Shown piece after piece: positions 25,884 to 35,149 of a stretch of 64,000 nt of DNA. Source of the stretch: Anderseniella sp039978075. Lineage in GTDB: Bacteria; Pseudomonadota; Alphaproteobacteria; Rhizobiales; Aestuariivirgaceae. Numbering within the stretch: position 1 is the first letter of the stretch; every line of letters begins with the position of its first letter. The notes beneath the pieces were generated by a model, which made no database searches, was not told the origin of the DNA, and saw only the letters and a list, made by a program, of their open reading frames with translations. The translations under genes and the position numbers were made by a program. The stretch is from positions 135,085 through 199,084 of the forward strand of contig JBDWCA010000007.1 of NCBI GenBank assembly GCA_039978075.1, written 5' to 3'.

Positions 25884-27107
25884 ATGCGGGCGAAATTTAT
25901 AATAGCAGTGCTTTGTGCAAGCGCGTGTGTTTCAGCGGGAGCATCCGCGCAGGAACACTTGCGCTTTCGGTCGGATGAGATGCCGACTGTTCGTGACAGG
26001 TTTGAAGGCCTGGGTTTGCGGGCGGGGCAATTCTGGGTTCTGCCTGACGTTGAAACCGGGTATTTTTACGATAGTAACGTTTTCGGCGAATCAGTCGGCA
26101 AAGACGGAGACTCAGGTGTCTACGTATCGCCGTCGGTTTCGCTGCGATCGGATTTTGGTCGGCACTATCTGAACCTGCGCGCCGGACTTGATCATTACGA
26201 ATATTTCGATTTCTCATCTCAAAGCCGAACGGATTTTGATGGTGAAATGGAAGCCCTTTTTGAGATCAGCCGCGATACGGTGCTCAAGGGCGGCCTGAAA
26301 GGCGGGAAATTCAACCAGGAGCCGGGAGACCTGGAATATCCGACCATCGGCGTGCCGACATCACCGGGAGAATATTACAAGTTCGATTCCTGGGCATCTC
26401 TCAAACACGCTTTCAACAGACTGACTGTATCGGTGGGTGCAGCGTTTGACTATTTCGACTATGATGATGTCGATGGCATCGATCAGGATTTCAGAGACGG
26501 CAACGTTACTACGACCGGTGGGCGGATTTCCTATCTTGCCTCGCCCGGATACCGGATATTCGGTGATTTCCGCTATAACTGGCGCGACTACAACGGCGGT
26601 ACGATTGTCGATTCAGACGGCTGGCGCGCCCTGGCTGGTGTTGAATTTGAAGTGACCCGCCTGGTTTCAGGAGAGTTGGGTTTCGGGTACAACGAGCAAA
26701 CCTACGATATTGCCGGCTCGCCGACCACATCCTCATTCAGTTATCATGGTGCGTTGACATGGAATCCTACGTCATTGATGACGGTCAAACTCAAAGCGGA
26801 TCGTACCATCGAAGACAGCACGTTCAATCAGGTGGGCCGTGTGCAGGACTCTGCCAAACTGGTTGTTGACTATGAAGTGCTGCGCGAACTGGTTTTCTCG
26901 CCATCGGTTGGTTTTTCGTACAACAATTATGAGAATTCATCTGTGGACGATATTAGAATTGAAGCCGGCGCAGAGCTCGAATACCGGGTGAACCGCTTCA
27001 TGTCTGTTGGCAGCAGGTACAAATACTCCTACAGTGATGTAACTGGTCCCGGTCTTGCTGATTGGGACCGTCACTTTGTGGGTATCTATGCTAAAGCGCG
27101 CTTCTGA
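25884..27107 (+). CDS. Outer-membrane beta-barrel protein of EPS loci (BBP2-type)
   Basis: A 407-residue protein. The ATG at 25884 gives a signal peptide (MRAKFIIAVLCASACVSAG..., cleavage after ASA); the longer frame from 25830 would bury it. The mature chain alternates aromatic and polar residues in many amphipathic strands (for example YFYDSNVFGESVGKDGD) and ends with a C-terminal aromatic (KARF), as expected for barrel assembly. Such putative beta-barrel porin 2 proteins are often encoded next to gumB/gumC genes and may help move polymer through the outer membrane. Its 3' end overlaps the kinase gene by 20 bp. Confidence 0.82.
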   Translation: MRAKFIIAVLCASACVSAGASAQEHLRFRSDEMPTVRDRFEGLGLRAGQFWVLPDVETGYFYDSNVFGESVGKDGDSGVYVSPSVSLRSDFGRHYLNLRAGLDHYEYFDFSSQSRTDFDGEMEALFEISRDTVLKGGLKGGKFNQEPGDLEYPTIGVPTSPGEYYKFDSWASLKHAFNRLTVSVGAAFDYFDYDDVDGIDQDFRDGNVTTTGGRISYLASPGYRIFGDFRYNWRDYNGGTIVDSDGWRALAGVEFEVTRLVSGELGFGYNEQTYDIAGSPTTSSFSYHGALTWNPTSLMTVKLKADRTIEDSTFNQVGRVQDSAKLVVDYEVLRELVFSPSVGFSYNNYENSSVDDIRIEAGAELEYRVNRFMSVGSRYKYSYSDVTGPGLADWDRHFVGIYAKARF

Positions 27108-29427
27108 TAACAGCCCTGCGGCTGGCCGTGAGGGGTACCCTGAAACATCATCTTCCTTCGGGTTTGGTGGATCGCAAGGTATTGATCTAAGGGAGATTTT
27201 TCGGATTGTACGCCGCCGCGGCCCGATGGTCGCCGTCATCGGTTTTCTGGCTGCCCTGCTGGGTGCCGTCTACGCTCTCCAGCTTACTCCCGTCTATACT
27301 GCAAAGTCGACGCTGCTGATCGATACGAATCAGAAGAACATAATTAATGCCGAAGCCATCGTTTCAGGTATTGGACGAGACAACTCCGCATTGGAAAGTG
27401 AACTTGAGCTCATCCGGTCCTATGATGTGGCCAAGCGGGTCGTCAGCAAGCTCAAGCTTGACGAACAGTCGAAAACTGAACCTTCGAGGGTTTCTGCGGT
27501 TCGGCAGCTGATTTCACTGGTGTTCAGCCGTGAACCGGCCCCTGAACCGGTTCTCAACGAGAATCACACTGACAAGATCATTCGTTCCCTGTCGAAATCG
27601 ATCGCTGTTGACCGCAAGGGTTGGACCTATGTGGTTGATATCAAATATACCTCCAGCAATCCGGTCAAGGCTGCTCAGGTGGCGAATGCATTTGCAGACG
27701 AATACCTGGTTGATCAGCTTGAAGCGAACTATGAAGTTACCCGACGTGCCAACGACTGGCTCAGTGAGCGTCTTGATGACCTGAGGAAAAAAGTACGTGA
27801 ATCAGAGCGTGCCGTCGAACTGTTCAAGGTGGAAAACAACATTGTTGAGACTAACGGCTCGACGCTGAATGATCAGCAGGTTGCCAAATTGAATGAGCAG
27901 TTGATTCTGGCCCGCGCGGAATCGGCCCAGGCGCAGGCAAGATATGATCAGGTTCAAGCTGTGCGCAAAAGAGGCGGGGACATTACGGCATTTGCTGACG
28001 CCCTGCAGTCCAGTGCACTCGCGTCTCTGAAAGGCAAAGCCTCGGAGATACGCCGTGAACTCGCCAATTTGAGTGCCAAGTATGGCAATCGTCACCCATC
28101 GGTGGTTTCCGCGCGAGCCCAACTTCAAGATGTCAGGCGTTCAATCAGTTCTGAGGCCAAGCGCATTCTGACGTCAACGGAAAACGCCCTGCAGGTTGCC
28201 GGCAGCCGTGAGAAATCTATCGCAGCAAGCCTTGCCGAAGTCAGGGGTACTGCTTCAAGAGATGGCCAGGCGGAAGTCATTCTCAGAGAGCTTGAAAGGG
28301 AGGCGGCAGCCAACAAGGCGCTGTTTGAGTCATTTCTGTCGCGTTTCAAACAAACCAGCGAGCAGGAAAAGCTCAATACCAACAATTCGCGCGTCATTGA
28401 GCGGGCTTCCGTACCGCAAGGGCCCAGTGCCCCGAACAAGAAATCGATAGTGATATTGGCAACGATGCTTGGGTTGGGTTTGGGAGTCGGACTTGCATTC
28501 TTGCTTGAGCAACTGGACGCAGGCTATCGCACAGCTCTTCAGATTGAAAAACATTTGGGCGTACCGGTTCTTGCAAGTATTCCGCGTTCCGATGACGAGC
28601 TGCCCGGCAGCGGAATTGGGCGTGCGGCCCGAAAATACAATCCATTCGGTTTGCTGCCCTCCTTGTTTAGCAAGGGCGACAAGTCAGAACGGCGCATGCG
28701 AAAAAGTGACCGGGTGAGCATCAGTCGGCTGGTGGTGCAAAGGCCGCTGTCGAGTTTCACTGAAGCAGTTCGGGCGCTGAGAATGGGCATCAAGTTTGCA
28801 GATGTTGATCGGCCGCAGAAAATTGTGCTGCTTGCATCGGCGCTTCCAGGGGAGGGCAAGTCCACCATTGCGAGCAATCTGGCCTTGCATGCGGCAGCTT
28901 CAGGAGAGCGGGTGCTGATCATTGACCTTGATCTGCGCCACCCGGTGCTCACGTCATTGTATGCGCCGGATGCCAAGCAAGGAGCAGTGGAACTGTTACT
29001 TGGCGAAGTTGATCTCAAGCAGGCTATTGTGAAAGATGCTGCATCGGGTCTTCACATCCTGCCGGCGCCGCGCCGCAAGGACCTGACCCACACGGCTGAA
29101 CTGCTCGGGTCAAAGCGGATGAAGGATCTGTTCGCTCATTTGAGCGGGTTTTACGATCTCATTGTTGTCGATACCTCACCCTTGCTGCCGGTTACGGACG
29201 GTCGTGCCCTGATCGATGTTGTTGATTCTCTGGTGCTGGTAGTGAAATGGGAAACGACTGCGCGTGATGCAGTTGATGCGGCGCTCAAGCAATCGCTGGG
29301 TGCACATGCGAAATTGACCGGTGTTGTCATGAACGATGTGGTGGCGTCGAGAGCGCGTTACTACGACTACTACAAGTCTGGCTACTACAGCAAAAAATAC
29401 CCTTATTATTACGGTGGCAAGGCTTAA
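27088..29427 (+). CDS. GumC/Wzc-like polysaccharide co-polymerase with C-terminal BY-kinase
   Basis: A 779-residue inner-membrane protein. A Wzz-type domain starts near residue 32 (IDLREIFRIVRRR), with TM1 at about 46-65, a long periplasmic coiled-coil region (about 180-420) and TM2 before residue 500. The tyrosine-kinase domain follows, with Walker A PGEGKST (about 588), an acidic Walker A' (IIDLDLRHP) and Walker B (IVVDTSPLL). The Tyr-rich tail (YYDYYKSGYYSKKYPYYYGG) is the autophosphorylation cluster. It sets chain length and links polymerisation with export. The start at 27088 lies within the upstream gene's end. Confidence 0.94.
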   Translation: MLKRASDNSPAAGREGYPETSSSFGFGGSQGIDLREIFRIVRRRGPMVAVIGFLAALLGAVYALQLTPVYTAKSTLLIDTNQKNIINAEAIVSGIGRDNSALESELELIRSYDVAKRVVSKLKLDEQSKTEPSRVSAVRQLISLVFSREPAPEPVLNENHTDKIIRSLSKSIAVDRKGWTYVVDIKYTSSNPVKAAQVANAFADEYLVDQLEANYEVTRRANDWLSERLDDLRKKVRESERAVELFKVENNIVETNGSTLNDQQVAKLNEQLILARAESAQAQARYDQVQAVRKRGGDITAFADALQSSALASLKGKASEIRRELANLSAKYGNRHPSVVSARAQLQDVRRSISSEAKRILTSTENALQVAGSREKSIAASLAEVRGTASRDGQAEVILRELEREAAANKALFESFLSRFKQTSEQEKLNTNNSRVIERASVPQGPSAPNKKSIVILATMLGLGLGVGLAFLLEQLDAGYRTALQIEKHLGVPVLASIPRSDDELPGSGIGRAARKYNPFGLLPSLFSKGDKSERRMRKSDRVSISRLVVQRPLSSFTEAVRALRMGIKFADVDRPQKIVLLASALPGEGKSTIASNLALHAAASGERVLIIDLDLRHPVLTSLYAPDAKQGAVELLLGEVDLKQAIVKDAASGLHILPAPRRKDLTHTAELLGSKRMKDLFAHLSGFYDLIVVDTSPLLPVTDGRALIDVVDSLVLVVKWETTARDAVDAALKQSLGAHAKLTGVVMNDVVASRARYYDYYKSGYYSKKYPYYYGGKA

Positions 29428-29428
29428 G

Positions 29429-30070
29429 GTGGCGCGGGGCGGCAGTCCGCTTGCCATGGGTCTTTTGTTGTGTCTGGGTGTGAGCATAACCGCTCTGGGC
29501 GGTTATCAGTTTTCCCGGCTGAACAATACTCATCTGCATAACGAAGTCTTGTATTCAGTGTCTCCAGGGACCCTGCAAGTCTGGCTGATGACGCTGAATG
29601 CCGCAGATCCCGAAGACGCCGCCAGATTTGCAGACCGGTTTGTCGATATGACATTGCCACAGCGGCGCGATGCTGTTCTGGCGATCTCGCAGCCCGCCTA
29701 CTTTGAGGCGATGGGCCTGAATTTTGCCGAGCGTCGCAGTTTGCAGATGTTGACTTTGCAGGCATCGGAACTCGCGCTTGCAAAGGCCCCGGCACTGGGC
29801 GATCTCTGGTTTCTGTCCGCCAAACTGCGCACTGGCCTTTATGGTTTTGATACCACGGCCCAGCGCTATCTTGAGTTGTCTTACACCTATTCGCCGAAAG
29901 AGGTGGATCTGGTGCTGGAGCGGCTGCAGATGATGTCACTCACCTGGCCGCTGCTCGACGCTCGCCTCAAAGATATCGTGCGCCATGACGTAAGAATTGT
30001 TGATCAGGCCTATCCCGAACGTGCTGCAGAGCTTCGGCAATACCTCCTCAGAGCAGGAGCAAAGCTGTGA
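29429..30070 (+). CDS. Single-pass membrane protein of unknown function in the EPS locus
   Basis: A 213-residue hypothetical protein. The GTG at 29429 has AAGG 7 bases upstream, directly after the kinase stop (TAA at 29425); an ATG at 29456 lacks a ribosome site. A short basic N-terminus precedes one hydrophobic helix (MGLLLCLGVSITALGGYQF), and the rest looks helical and probably periplasmic, with TPR-like spacing of Ala/Leu (ASELALAKAPALGDLWFLSA). I do not recognise the family. Its position between the co-polymerase and the O-antigen ligase-like polymerase suggests a scaffold or accessory role. Confidence 0.7.
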   Translation: MARGGSPLAMGLLLCLGVSITALGGYQFSRLNNTHLHNEVLYSVSPGTLQVWLMTLNAADPEDAARFADRFVDMTLPQRRDAVLAISQPAYFEAMGLNFAERRSLQMLTLQASELALAKAPALGDLWFLSAKLRTGLYGFDTTAQRYLELSYTYSPKEVDLVLERLQMMSLTWPLLDARLKDIVRHDVRIVDQAYPERAAELRQYLLRAGAKL

Positions 30071-30116
30071 TGTGCCAGGGTGACCTATACCTGTCCGCTT
30101 CTGTTTGGAGCGTATC

Positions 30117-31502
30117 ATGAGTGCGGTTGCTTCGGTGCTGATTGCCATTGTCGTCGGCCTAAGCCCTTTCTGGCTCGGATCCAACAGACCGCTCGCCTGG
30201 AGTTTGAATGCGGTCATGGCAGGTGGACTGCTGGTTTTCATCTGTATGTCTCTTCACCTGGAGGCACGGCGTCATCCGGCATTGATGATTTCAAAGCTCT
30301 CGGTGCCTGTTGTAATGTTTGGCTTGGGTTTCCTGTGGGCCGTGGTGCAAATCCTGCCGCTGGGGTCTTCGACAGCAGGTCATCCCGCGTGGCAAGTGGC
30401 CGGAGAGGTGTTGGGCCGCGATGTCGCCTCGAGCATATCCATTAATCCACCGGAAACCGTTTGGGCCATATTGCGTTATCTGACTGCTGCGGCGGTTTTG
30501 TTGGGCGCCTATGTTCTGGCGCGGTCAGCTAAAAACGCGCAGACCATCCTGCGGACATTTGTAGTTATGGCCGGGCTTGCAGCGCTTTACGGGCTGACGC
30601 GACTGTCTCTGTCACTGGACAAAATCCTGTGGTTTGACGAGCCGGACAGCGGCTATCTTACGTCGGGCTTCATCAACCGCAACAGCGCTGCGACTTACTT
30701 TGGAATGGCTTGTTTGGCGAGCATGGGCCTTGTGATCCAGCATGTTCGATCAATCCTGCAATCGACGTCGCATAACACTGGCCGTGACCTGGTCAGGAAA
30801 CTGTCGCTTGCCATGTCCGGCATGCTTGGTTTTGATCTTGTCCTGTTTGTATTGATGTTTGTGTCCGTACTGGCAACCGGTTCTCGCGGCGGCATCAGCT
30901 TCACGATAACGGCAATGTTTTTCATGATAGTGCTGTACAGCGTCAAGACGACAACGCGAAGCCGGTCTGCAGGAGGTGGGCCTGCGTGGATGGCGAGCAT
31001 CCTCGCCATTACGGTACTGATCCTGGGTATTGTTGAACTGTCGGGCGGGCGGCTCATGGGGCGGCTGTTGAATCAGGGAATAGAAGCAGATTCCAGGTTG
31101 GAGACTTATGCACGAACATGGGAGGCTGTCCGGGACTATCTGTATTCGGGTAGTGGATTAGGCACATTTCAGGATGTGTTTACGGCATACCGGCTTGAAT
31201 TGTCTCCGGGCCGCCATGTCTGGGACAAGGCTCACAATGACTATCTGGAACTGCTCCTCGGGCTGGGGCTGCCTGTCGCGACACTGGTCCTGTCGGGTTT
31301 TGCCATCTTGTTTTTCAAGGTGGCCAGAGGCTTTTTTGGACGTCACCGCGACAGCCATTACGCGGCCATTGCAGCGGCGGCCTGCGTGTTGATCGGCTTG
31401 CACTCGCTGGTTGATTTCAGTCTGCAGATTCAGGCGAACGCGCTCGGTTTTGCGTTGTTGCTGGGATTAGGGCTGGCACAATCGTGGAGCACGCGAACCT
31501 AA
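30117..31502 (+). CDS. O-antigen ligase/Wzy-family polymerase
   Basis: A 461-residue membrane protein with about ten to twelve hydrophobic segments. The Wzy_C-type features are visible: GSRGGISFT after the central helices and KAHNDYLELLLGLGLP in the large periplasmic loop, with a late pair of helices. It polymerises or ligates repeat units at the periplasmic face. GGAG lies 7 bases before the ATG at 30117, better than the in-frame TTG at 30105. A second polymerase-like protein is encoded at 45014, so which one is the polymerase is open. Confidence 0.85.
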   Translation: MSAVASVLIAIVVGLSPFWLGSNRPLAWSLNAVMAGGLLVFICMSLHLEARRHPALMISKLSVPVVMFGLGFLWAVVQILPLGSSTAGHPAWQVAGEVLGRDVASSISINPPETVWAILRYLTAAAVLLGAYVLARSAKNAQTILRTFVVMAGLAALYGLTRLSLSLDKILWFDEPDSGYLTSGFINRNSAATYFGMACLASMGLVIQHVRSILQSTSHNTGRDLVRKLSLAMSGMLGFDLVLFVLMFVSVLATGSRGGISFTITAMFFMIVLYSVKTTTRSRSAGGGPAWMASILAITVLILGIVELSGGRLMGRLLNQGIEADSRLETYARTWEAVRDYLYSGSGLGTFQDVFTAYRLELSPGRHVWDKAHNDYLELLLGLGLPVATLVLSGFAILFFKVARGFFGRHRDSHYAAIAAAACVLIGLHSLVDFSLQIQANALGFALLLGLGLAQSWSTRT

Positions 31503-31549
31503 TTGGTGTGCCGTGGCAGGAAACCTCAGTTAAATTTTTTAATATCAGT

Positions 31550-31564
31550 AACTTAGCTTAAGTT
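31550..31564. promoter_or_regulatory. Inverted repeat in an AT-rich leader before the NusG/RfaH-like gene
   Basis: AACTTA-GCT-TAAGTT, a 6+6 bp symmetrical site, lies in a visibly AT-rich stretch (31530-31575) inside the 149-bp gap between the polymerase and the antiterminator gene. It could be an operator or part of an internal promoter; no -35/-10 pair is convincing. Confidence 0.35.
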
Positions 31565-31651
31565 TTCCTGATCCCGTTTATGTGCTTTTCAAGCATATCA
31601 AGTATTGCGGCCCCAAGGGTAGATAGCTAACCTGTCGGAAATTGAGGGGCG

Positions 31652-32176
31652 ATGATTCGGATGAGCAGAGGCGACGTAGCCGGCAAGAAATGGTTTGCTG
31701 TGCGCACGCAACCCAATCGGGAGCATCGCGCGAAACATCAGCTTGACCAGCAACAGTTTCGGACCTTCTTGCCTCTGATCGAAAAATCCGTTTGTCATGC
31801 CAGGAAAGTTCGGCAGGTTCGCTCTGCCCTGTTTCCGGGCTATCTGTTCGTTGAACTTGATCTGTCGAGGGATCAGTGGCGTTGTATCAATTCGACTTAT
31901 GGCGTGTCTTGCCTGGTGATGGCCGGCGAGCGCCCTGCTATGATACCGGCAGGTGTAATTGAGTTGATAATTGACATGTCGGAAAGCAACGGGTTGGTTG
32001 ATTTTACCCCTGATCTGCAACCTGGCATGAGTGTACAAATGGTGTCCGGCCCCCTGTCAGGTTTGATAGGGCAGTTGAACCGCTGCGATGCGCGCGGTCG
32101 TGTGGAAGTCCTGCTCAAAGTCATGGGCCAGGAAATCAGGGTGACGTCCAATGCCAAGGCATTGATGCCAGCCTGA
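31652..32176 (+). CDS. NusG/RfaH-family transcription elongation factor
   Basis: A 174-residue protein. The NGN domain (KKWFAVRTQPNREHRAKHQL to the LFPGYLFVELDL motif) is followed by a C-terminal KOW domain (PGMSVQMVSGPLSGLIGQL). The length and the FPGYLFV motif fit RfaH-like NusG paralogues, which suppress pausing and termination in long polysaccharide operons. No ops element was recognised, as expected for a distant clade. Its place in the middle of a ~37-kb single-strand gene array supports a role in reading through it. An ATG at 31661 is an alternative start. Confidence 0.9.
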   Translation: MIRMSRGDVAGKKWFAVRTQPNREHRAKHQLDQQQFRTFLPLIEKSVCHARKVRQVRSALFPGYLFVELDLSRDQWRCINSTYGVSCLVMAGERPAMIPAGVIELIIDMSESNGLVDFTPDLQPGMSVQMVSGPLSGLIGQLNRCDARGRVEVLLKVMGQEIRVTSNAKALMPA

Positions 32177-32179
32177 ACG

Positions 32180-32194
32180 GTAAAGAAGCTTTAC
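32180..32194 (+). promoter_or_regulatory. Short hairpin after the RfaH-like gene
   Basis: GTAAAG-AAG-CTTTAC, a perfect 6-bp stem, begins 4 bp after the RfaH-like stop, with the nearby ACGGTAA repeated on both sides. No T run follows, so it is a pause or attenuation candidate rather than a terminator. The 156-bp gap that follows precedes manC. Confidence 0.35.
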
Positions 32195-32332
32195 GGTAAC
32201 TGAGTAGAAAGGCGCCAAACCCTGGTGCTGAGAACAGACACTGGTTGTATATGCCGTGGTGAAAATCGTTTCACCCGGAGTGCGGTAGCCATTGCCTGAA
32301 TTGTGAAATCAACAAATGTGTCTGACAGATAA

Positions 32333-33814
32333 ATGAACAGCAAAACCAATCTCGTGCCAGTCGTTCTGTGCGGTGGGGCAGGGACACGATTGTGGCCATT
32401 GAGCCGGCAGGCGTTTCCGAAACAGTTTGCTGTAGAGGTAGGACAACAGTCCCTTCTTGATCTTACCCTGGCCAGGATCAACAGGCTCGAGGGAGTTGCA
32501 TCCTGCGTGGCGGTTACGGGTGAAGATTATCGCTTCATGGTCGCAGAAGCGCTTGCCAATGCGGGGTTGCCGGGTTCGATCCTGCTGGAGCCGGCGGCGC
32601 GCAATACTGCGCCTGCGTTATGTGCTGCAGCACTGCAGATTGCCAAGTCGGACCCTGATGCGATCATGGTAATACTGCCATCGGATCATTTTGTTGCAGA
32701 CATCGACAGATTCGCTGCCGCCATCTCCAATGCGACACGTCTGGCGCAGGAAGGATGGTGGGTGACCTTGGGCATTCGCCCAACCAAGCCGTCTTCGGCT
32801 TATGGCTATATTGAACCGGGATCAATGATTGCAGATCATGGTTCTGCAGCCCAGGTGTCACAGTTTCTGGAAAAGCCGGATGTCAAAAAAGCCGAGGCAC
32901 TGATCAGAGAAGGGTGTGTCTGGAACGCCGGCATCTTCGTCGTCAAGGCCGGCACGGCGGCTGATCTTGTTGCAAAGCATGCGCGCGAAATTCATGACGC
33001 CGTGCAGGTCGCAGTTGAAAATATCGCCGTCGACAACCAGTTCTACCGATTGCAGCCAGACGCCTTTTCTGCAAGCCCGTCGATTTCCATCGATTATGCG
33101 GTGCTGGAAAAAGAAAGCCGTGTTGCCGTTGTCCCCTACGAGGGCGACTGGTCGGACCTTGGTTCCTGGGATGCTGTTGCAGGTGTGCATGCAGCTGATG
33201 ACAGAGGCAATCGATCGGACGGAGATGCCTGGTTTTCAAGTTCGGAACACTGCTTCGTCCATAGCCCTGACAAACTCACGGTGGTGCTGGGGCTGAAGGA
33301 TGTCGTTGTGGTGGATACGCCTGATGCGTTGCTGGTCACCAGCAGGGACCAGGTCGAGCAGGTCAAGAGCGTTGTCGACGATCTCAGAGCGGCTGAGCGC
33401 CGTGAGTTGACCGATCACCGAAAAGTTGCCCGCCCGTGGGGAACATTTGAAGGTATTGACCGGGGCGAGCGGTATCAGGTCAAGCGCATCACGGTAAAAC
33501 CGGGCGCGCAGTTGTCGCTGCAATACCATCACCATCGGGCCGAACACTGGATCGTGGTCAAGGGCATCGCGAAAGTTACCCGCGGTGAGGAAACTTTTTT
33601 GCTGCGTGAAAACGAGTCAACCTACATTCCGCTGGGCGCCGTTCACAGGATGGAGAACCCCGGCAAGACCATGCTGGAACTGATCGAAGTGCAGTCCGGA
33701 TCCTATCTGGGTGAAGATGATATTGTGCGGGTTGAAGACGTCTACGGGCGTGAAGCCGAACCGGGCCCTGCCAAACCGACCAGACCATCGGTCGGCAAGG
33801 GGGGCCCAAAATGA
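32333..33814 (+). CDS. manC: Mannose-1-phosphate guanylyltransferase/mannose-6-phosphate isomerase
   Basis: A 493-residue bifunctional type II PMI/GMP enzyme. The nucleotidyltransferase domain opens with VVLCGGAGTRLWPLSR and has the FLEKPD motif. The C-terminal cupin isomerase domain has PWGTFEGIDRG and QLSLQYHHHRAEHWIVV with metal-binding histidines. It supplies GDP-mannose, which the gmd and fcl products below convert to GDP-L-fucose. It overlaps the sugar transferase by 4 bp. Confidence 0.96.
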   Translation: MNSKTNLVPVVLCGGAGTRLWPLSRQAFPKQFAVEVGQQSLLDLTLARINRLEGVASCVAVTGEDYRFMVAEALANAGLPGSILLEPAARNTAPALCAAALQIAKSDPDAIMVILPSDHFVADIDRFAAAISNATRLAQEGWWVTLGIRPTKPSSAYGYIEPGSMIADHGSAAQVSQFLEKPDVKKAEALIREGCVWNAGIFVVKAGTAADLVAKHAREIHDAVQVAVENIAVDNQFYRLQPDAFSASPSISIDYAVLEKESRVAVVPYEGDWSDLGSWDAVAGVHAADDRGNRSDGDAWFSSSEHCFVHSPDKLTVVLGLKDVVVVDTPDALLVTSRDQVEQVKSVVDDLRAAERRELTDHRKVARPWGTFEGIDRGERYQVKRITVKPGAQLSLQYHHHRAEHWIVVKGIAKVTRGEETFLLRENESTYIPLGAVHRMENPGKTMLELIEVQSGSYLGEDDIVRVEDVYGREAEPGPAKPTRPSVGKGGPK

Positions 33815-35130
33815 TTTCTCCACCAAGAGTAGCGAGCGATCGGGCGCAGGTTGCGGCGAGGGGAAAGGATATCAAAAATCGCGAGCCTATGCGACTGGTG
33901 ACCCGGATCCGCTTCCAGTTGATAGGTGGCCTGTTATTCGCCGTCATTGTGCCGGGGATCGCCCGCTGGCCAGCCTCCAGCCTGGTTCCCGGATCGGGCA
34001 TCGATTCCCTGCAATCTGCAATGCTGGGCTCCATGCTGGCACTTTTTCTGGGCTATTGGGCGCTACGACAGATGATTGCCTATCCCGGTGTCCAGGCAAC
34101 GCAATACATAGCACCTGCATTTGCCATCTCCTATTCCATCATCATCATAATGTTCTTCTTTCTGCGAATAGACTATTCGCGCTACCAGTTTGGTGCCAGC
34201 TTCATAGTTGCGGTCGTCTGGTTCTATGCGTGCTTTTTTCTCGCGCGGCGGGCACTGCTGCAAAGCTTCGCCCTGGTTGAGACAGGCGATACCAAGGGTC
34301 TGAAAGACCTGGATGCCGTCAACTGGTTCAGCCTGCGGAAACCTGTTGCTCCCAACCGGCGGGTCGACGGCATAGTTGTCGACCTCAGGTCTGACCTGTC
34401 AGATGACTGGAACAGGTTTCTTGCCGACAGTGCGCTGAAAGGAATTCCGGTCTATCATGTGAAACAGATGGCTGAGGCGTTGACCGGCAAGGTAGAGATT
34501 GAGCATCTGTCTGAAAACAGCCTCGGATCCGTCCTGCCATCGCTGTTGTATCTGAGGTTGAAGCGCCTGGTTGATCTTGGGCTGGCTGTCGTCCTGGCGC
34601 CATTCTTTTTGATTATTGTGGCCCTGGCGGCAATCGTCGTGAAACTTGACTCGAAAGGGCCGGCGTTTTTTCTGCAGCCGCGCATGGGCTTCAGGGGTGA
34701 GCCGTTCAGGATGATCAAGCTTAGAACGATGAAAGTGGACGCGCAAAAAACGGGTGGTAATTTCACCGAGGACAATGATCCTCGCATTACCAGAATAGGG
34801 CGTTATTTGCGCAAGTATCGAATTGATGAGTTCCCCCAGATCATCAATATTTTTGCAGGCCAGATGAGCTGGATCGGACCTCGGCCGGAGGCGCTGGAGT
34901 TGTCGGACTGGTATCAACGCGACATTCCGTTTTACAGGTATCGGCACATTGTGCGCCCGGGTCTGTCGGGCTGGGCACAGGTGCATCAGGGCAATGTGGC
35001 GCAGGTAGAACAGGCAACCCACAAGCTGCACTATGATTTTTATTACATTAAACACTTTTCACCGTGGCTAGATGCGCTTATCACAGCGAAAACAATCTGG
35101 ACTGTCTTGACCGGGTTCGGATCCAAGTGA
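33811..35130 (+). CDS. Polyprenyl-phosphate sugar-1-phosphate transferase (WcaJ/PssY-like initiating enzyme)
   Basis: A 439-residue membrane enzyme. About four N-terminal hydrophobic segments (residues 35-150) precede a CoA-binding-like middle domain, then a fifth helix (LGLAVVLAPFFLIIVALAAIVV) and the bacterial sugar transferase catalytic domain. Key motifs are FFLQPRMGFRGEPFRMIKLRTM, YLRKYRIDEFPQ and SWIGPRPEALEL. It loads the first sugar phosphate on undecaprenyl phosphate at the inner membrane. Whether that sugar is glucose, galactose or a HexNAc cannot be read here. Confidence 0.93.
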   Translation: MISPPRVASDRAQVAARGKDIKNREPMRLVTRIRFQLIGGLLFAVIVPGIARWPASSLVPGSGIDSLQSAMLGSMLALFLGYWALRQMIAYPGVQATQYIAPAFAISYSIIIIMFFFLRIDYSRYQFGASFIVAVVWFYACFFLARRALLQSFALVETGDTKGLKDLDAVNWFSLRKPVAPNRRVDGIVVDLRSDLSDDWNRFLADSALKGIPVYHVKQMAEALTGKVEIEHLSENSLGSVLPSLLYLRLKRLVDLGLAVVLAPFFLIIVALAAIVVKLDSKGPAFFLQPRMGFRGEPFRMIKLRTMKVDAQKTGGNFTEDNDPRITRIGRYLRKYRIDEFPQIINIFAGQMSWIGPRPEALELSDWYQRDIPFYRYRHIVRPGLSGWAQVHQGNVAQVEQATHKLHYDFYYIKHFSPWLDALITAKTIWTVLTGFGSK

Positions 35131-35149
35131 CACAAGGAAGAGTATTGGC

